In this document: one piece after another, positions 63,427 through 64,000 of the stretch
Layout of the letters: each line of letters begins with the position of its first letter
Position numbering within the stretch: position 1 is the first letter of the stretch
NCBI GenBank assembly: GCA_029247265.1
Contig: JAQWLN010000010.1
Span: 1-64,000, forward strand
Source: Fuerstiella sp.
GTDB taxonomy: Bacteria > Planctomycetota > Planctomycetia > Planctomycetales > Planctomycetaceae
DNA: 64,000 bases
Reading direction: 5' to 3'
Position numbers and translations under genes: made by a program
Notes under the pieces: generated by a model
Seen by the model: the letters and a program-made list of their open reading frames with translations, nothing else
What the model was told of the DNA's origin: nothing
Database searches by the model: none

Positions 63427-64000
63427 ATGCTTTCGATCTCTGGACATCACGCATCCGGGTGCGCCAGCAAACTCTGCGACGGTGTATCTCGCCGCGACAT
63501 ACTTCGAGCCGGCACGCTGGCCGTTGGCGGACTGACACTGCCAAAGTTGTTGCAGGCCGAGCAGGCAGCCGGAATTCGGGATTCAAAAAAAGCCGTCATC
63601 ATGATCTACATGTGTGGTGCTCCCGGGCATCAGGACATGTATGACCTGAAGATGGACGCTCCGGCAGAAATCCGTGGATCGTTCAGGCCGATTTCCACCA
63701 ACGTGCCGGGAATCGAAATCTGCGAACACATGCCTCGTCTGGCTGGCATCATGGATAAGTGCGTGCCGCTGCGAAGTATGTACGGCTCGCCCAGTGGTGC
63801 TCACGATTCGTTCATCTGCTACACCGGTCGAAAAGTGCCCAATCAACCGGCTGGCGGCTGGCCATCAGTCGGCAGCGTCGCATCAAAAGTGCTGGGTGCT
63901 CGAAACGATGCTGTGCCGCCGTTTGTCGGTCTGTCGCCAAATGCGGGGCATCCGCCGTACGGTTCTCCTGGTCATCCTGGATTTCTGGGCGTTGCTCATT
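63427..64000 (+). CDS. DUF1501 protein, truncated by the window edge
   Basis: The frame is open from ATG 63427 to the window end (191 codons) with no stop. VSRRDILRAGTLAVGGLTLPKLLQAE is a twin-arginine signal, followed by KAVIMIYMCGAPGHQDMYDLK and EICEHMPRLAGIMDKCVPL, RSMYGSPSGAHDSFICYTG. These match DUF1501 proteins. It differs from the DUF1501 at 30197-31624 in the opening (MIYMCGAPGHQD in place of FLSMNGGPSHVD), so it belongs to a different subgroup. A partner PSCyt1/DUF1549 gene may lie beyond the window. Confidence 0.85.
   Translation, partial: MLSISGHHASGCASKLCDGVSRRDILRAGTLAVGGLTLPKLLQAEQAAGIRDSKKAVIMIYMCGAPGHQDMYDLKMDAPAEIRGSFRPISTNVPGIEICEHMPRLAGIMDKCVPLRSMYGSPSGAHDSFICYTGRKVPNQPAGGWPSVGSVASKVLGARNDAVPPFVGLSPNAGHPPYGSPGHPGFLGVAH

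Noticed and set aside
1-64000. tRNA, rRNA, CRISPR arrays, insertion sequences, prophage genes
   Set aside because: Looked for cloverleaf signatures, regular short repeats and transposase or integrase motifs and found none; weak or degenerate copies could be missed by eye.

Overview
The window looks like chromosome from a planctomycete, probably a marine member of the order Planctomycetales. The call rests on gene families rather than on any marker gene: paired PSCyt1/DUF1549/DUF1553 + DUF1501 genes and DUF1587/1592/1588/1585 + DUF1552 genes, a dense set of secreted formylglycine sulfatases, DUF1080 (3-keto-disaccharide hydrolase-like) and SGNH domains, PQQ-like beta-propellers, an Omp85/BamA with a diderm signal peptide, and an IleRS of the type with a degenerate HIGH motif. 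I saw no rRNA, tRNA, CRISPR array, transposase or phage gene.

Layout. 0-16 kb: secreted or envelope hydrolases (a haem-binding toroid protein, two paralogous GH32-like propeller proteins, a GDPD-S15 peptidase fusion, an esterase) mixed with an ECF sigma factor, a short SppA-type signal peptide peptidase, a secreted YHS-like protein and a class I aminotransferase. 16-28 kb: a polysaccharide or sulfate-ester catabolism block with an SGNH-DUF1080-beta-lactamase fusion gene, four sulfatases (three nearly head-to-tail), an alpha/beta esterase and an epoxide-hydrolase-like enzyme. 28-41 kb: two classic planctomycetal cytochrome/DUF gene sets facing away from each other, followed by a PIG-L deacetylase and a Gfo/Idh/MocA oxidoreductase. 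41-63 kb: mostly housekeeping genes (bamA, queG, trmH-like, mscS, plsC-like, a HAD phosphatase, glgP, pyrE, an SNF2 helicase operon, ileS), plus a 34-codon basic-protein gene with its own terminator. The last gene is a DUF1501 protein that runs off the end.

How the genes work together. The sulfatases, esterases, propeller glycosidase-like proteins, DUF1080 protein and oxidoreductase fit periplasmic or surface breakdown of sulfated, acylated polysaccharides. The cytochrome-DUF/DUF1501/DUF1552 pairs are the planctomycetal exported-protein sets usually found beside such genes; their biochemical role is not established.

The most striking observation is that four large exported-protein genes, all between 16.5 and 37 kb, are interrupted by single-base lesions, while every housekeeping gene is intact. 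The lesions are in-frame TAG at 17354-17356, TGA at 21956-21958, TGA at 33871-33873, TAA at 36384-36386, and two one-base deletions near 33905 and in a 7-base T run at 33194-33200. In each case the protein continues with family-typical sequence after the lesion. All three stop codons occur, so reassignment of one codon does not explain it; recent pseudogenisation or assembly error does. Candidates for something new are the GDPD-S15 fusion, the translationally coupled gene pair with an SNF2 helicase behind a leader of nested palindromes, and the tiny basic-protein gene.
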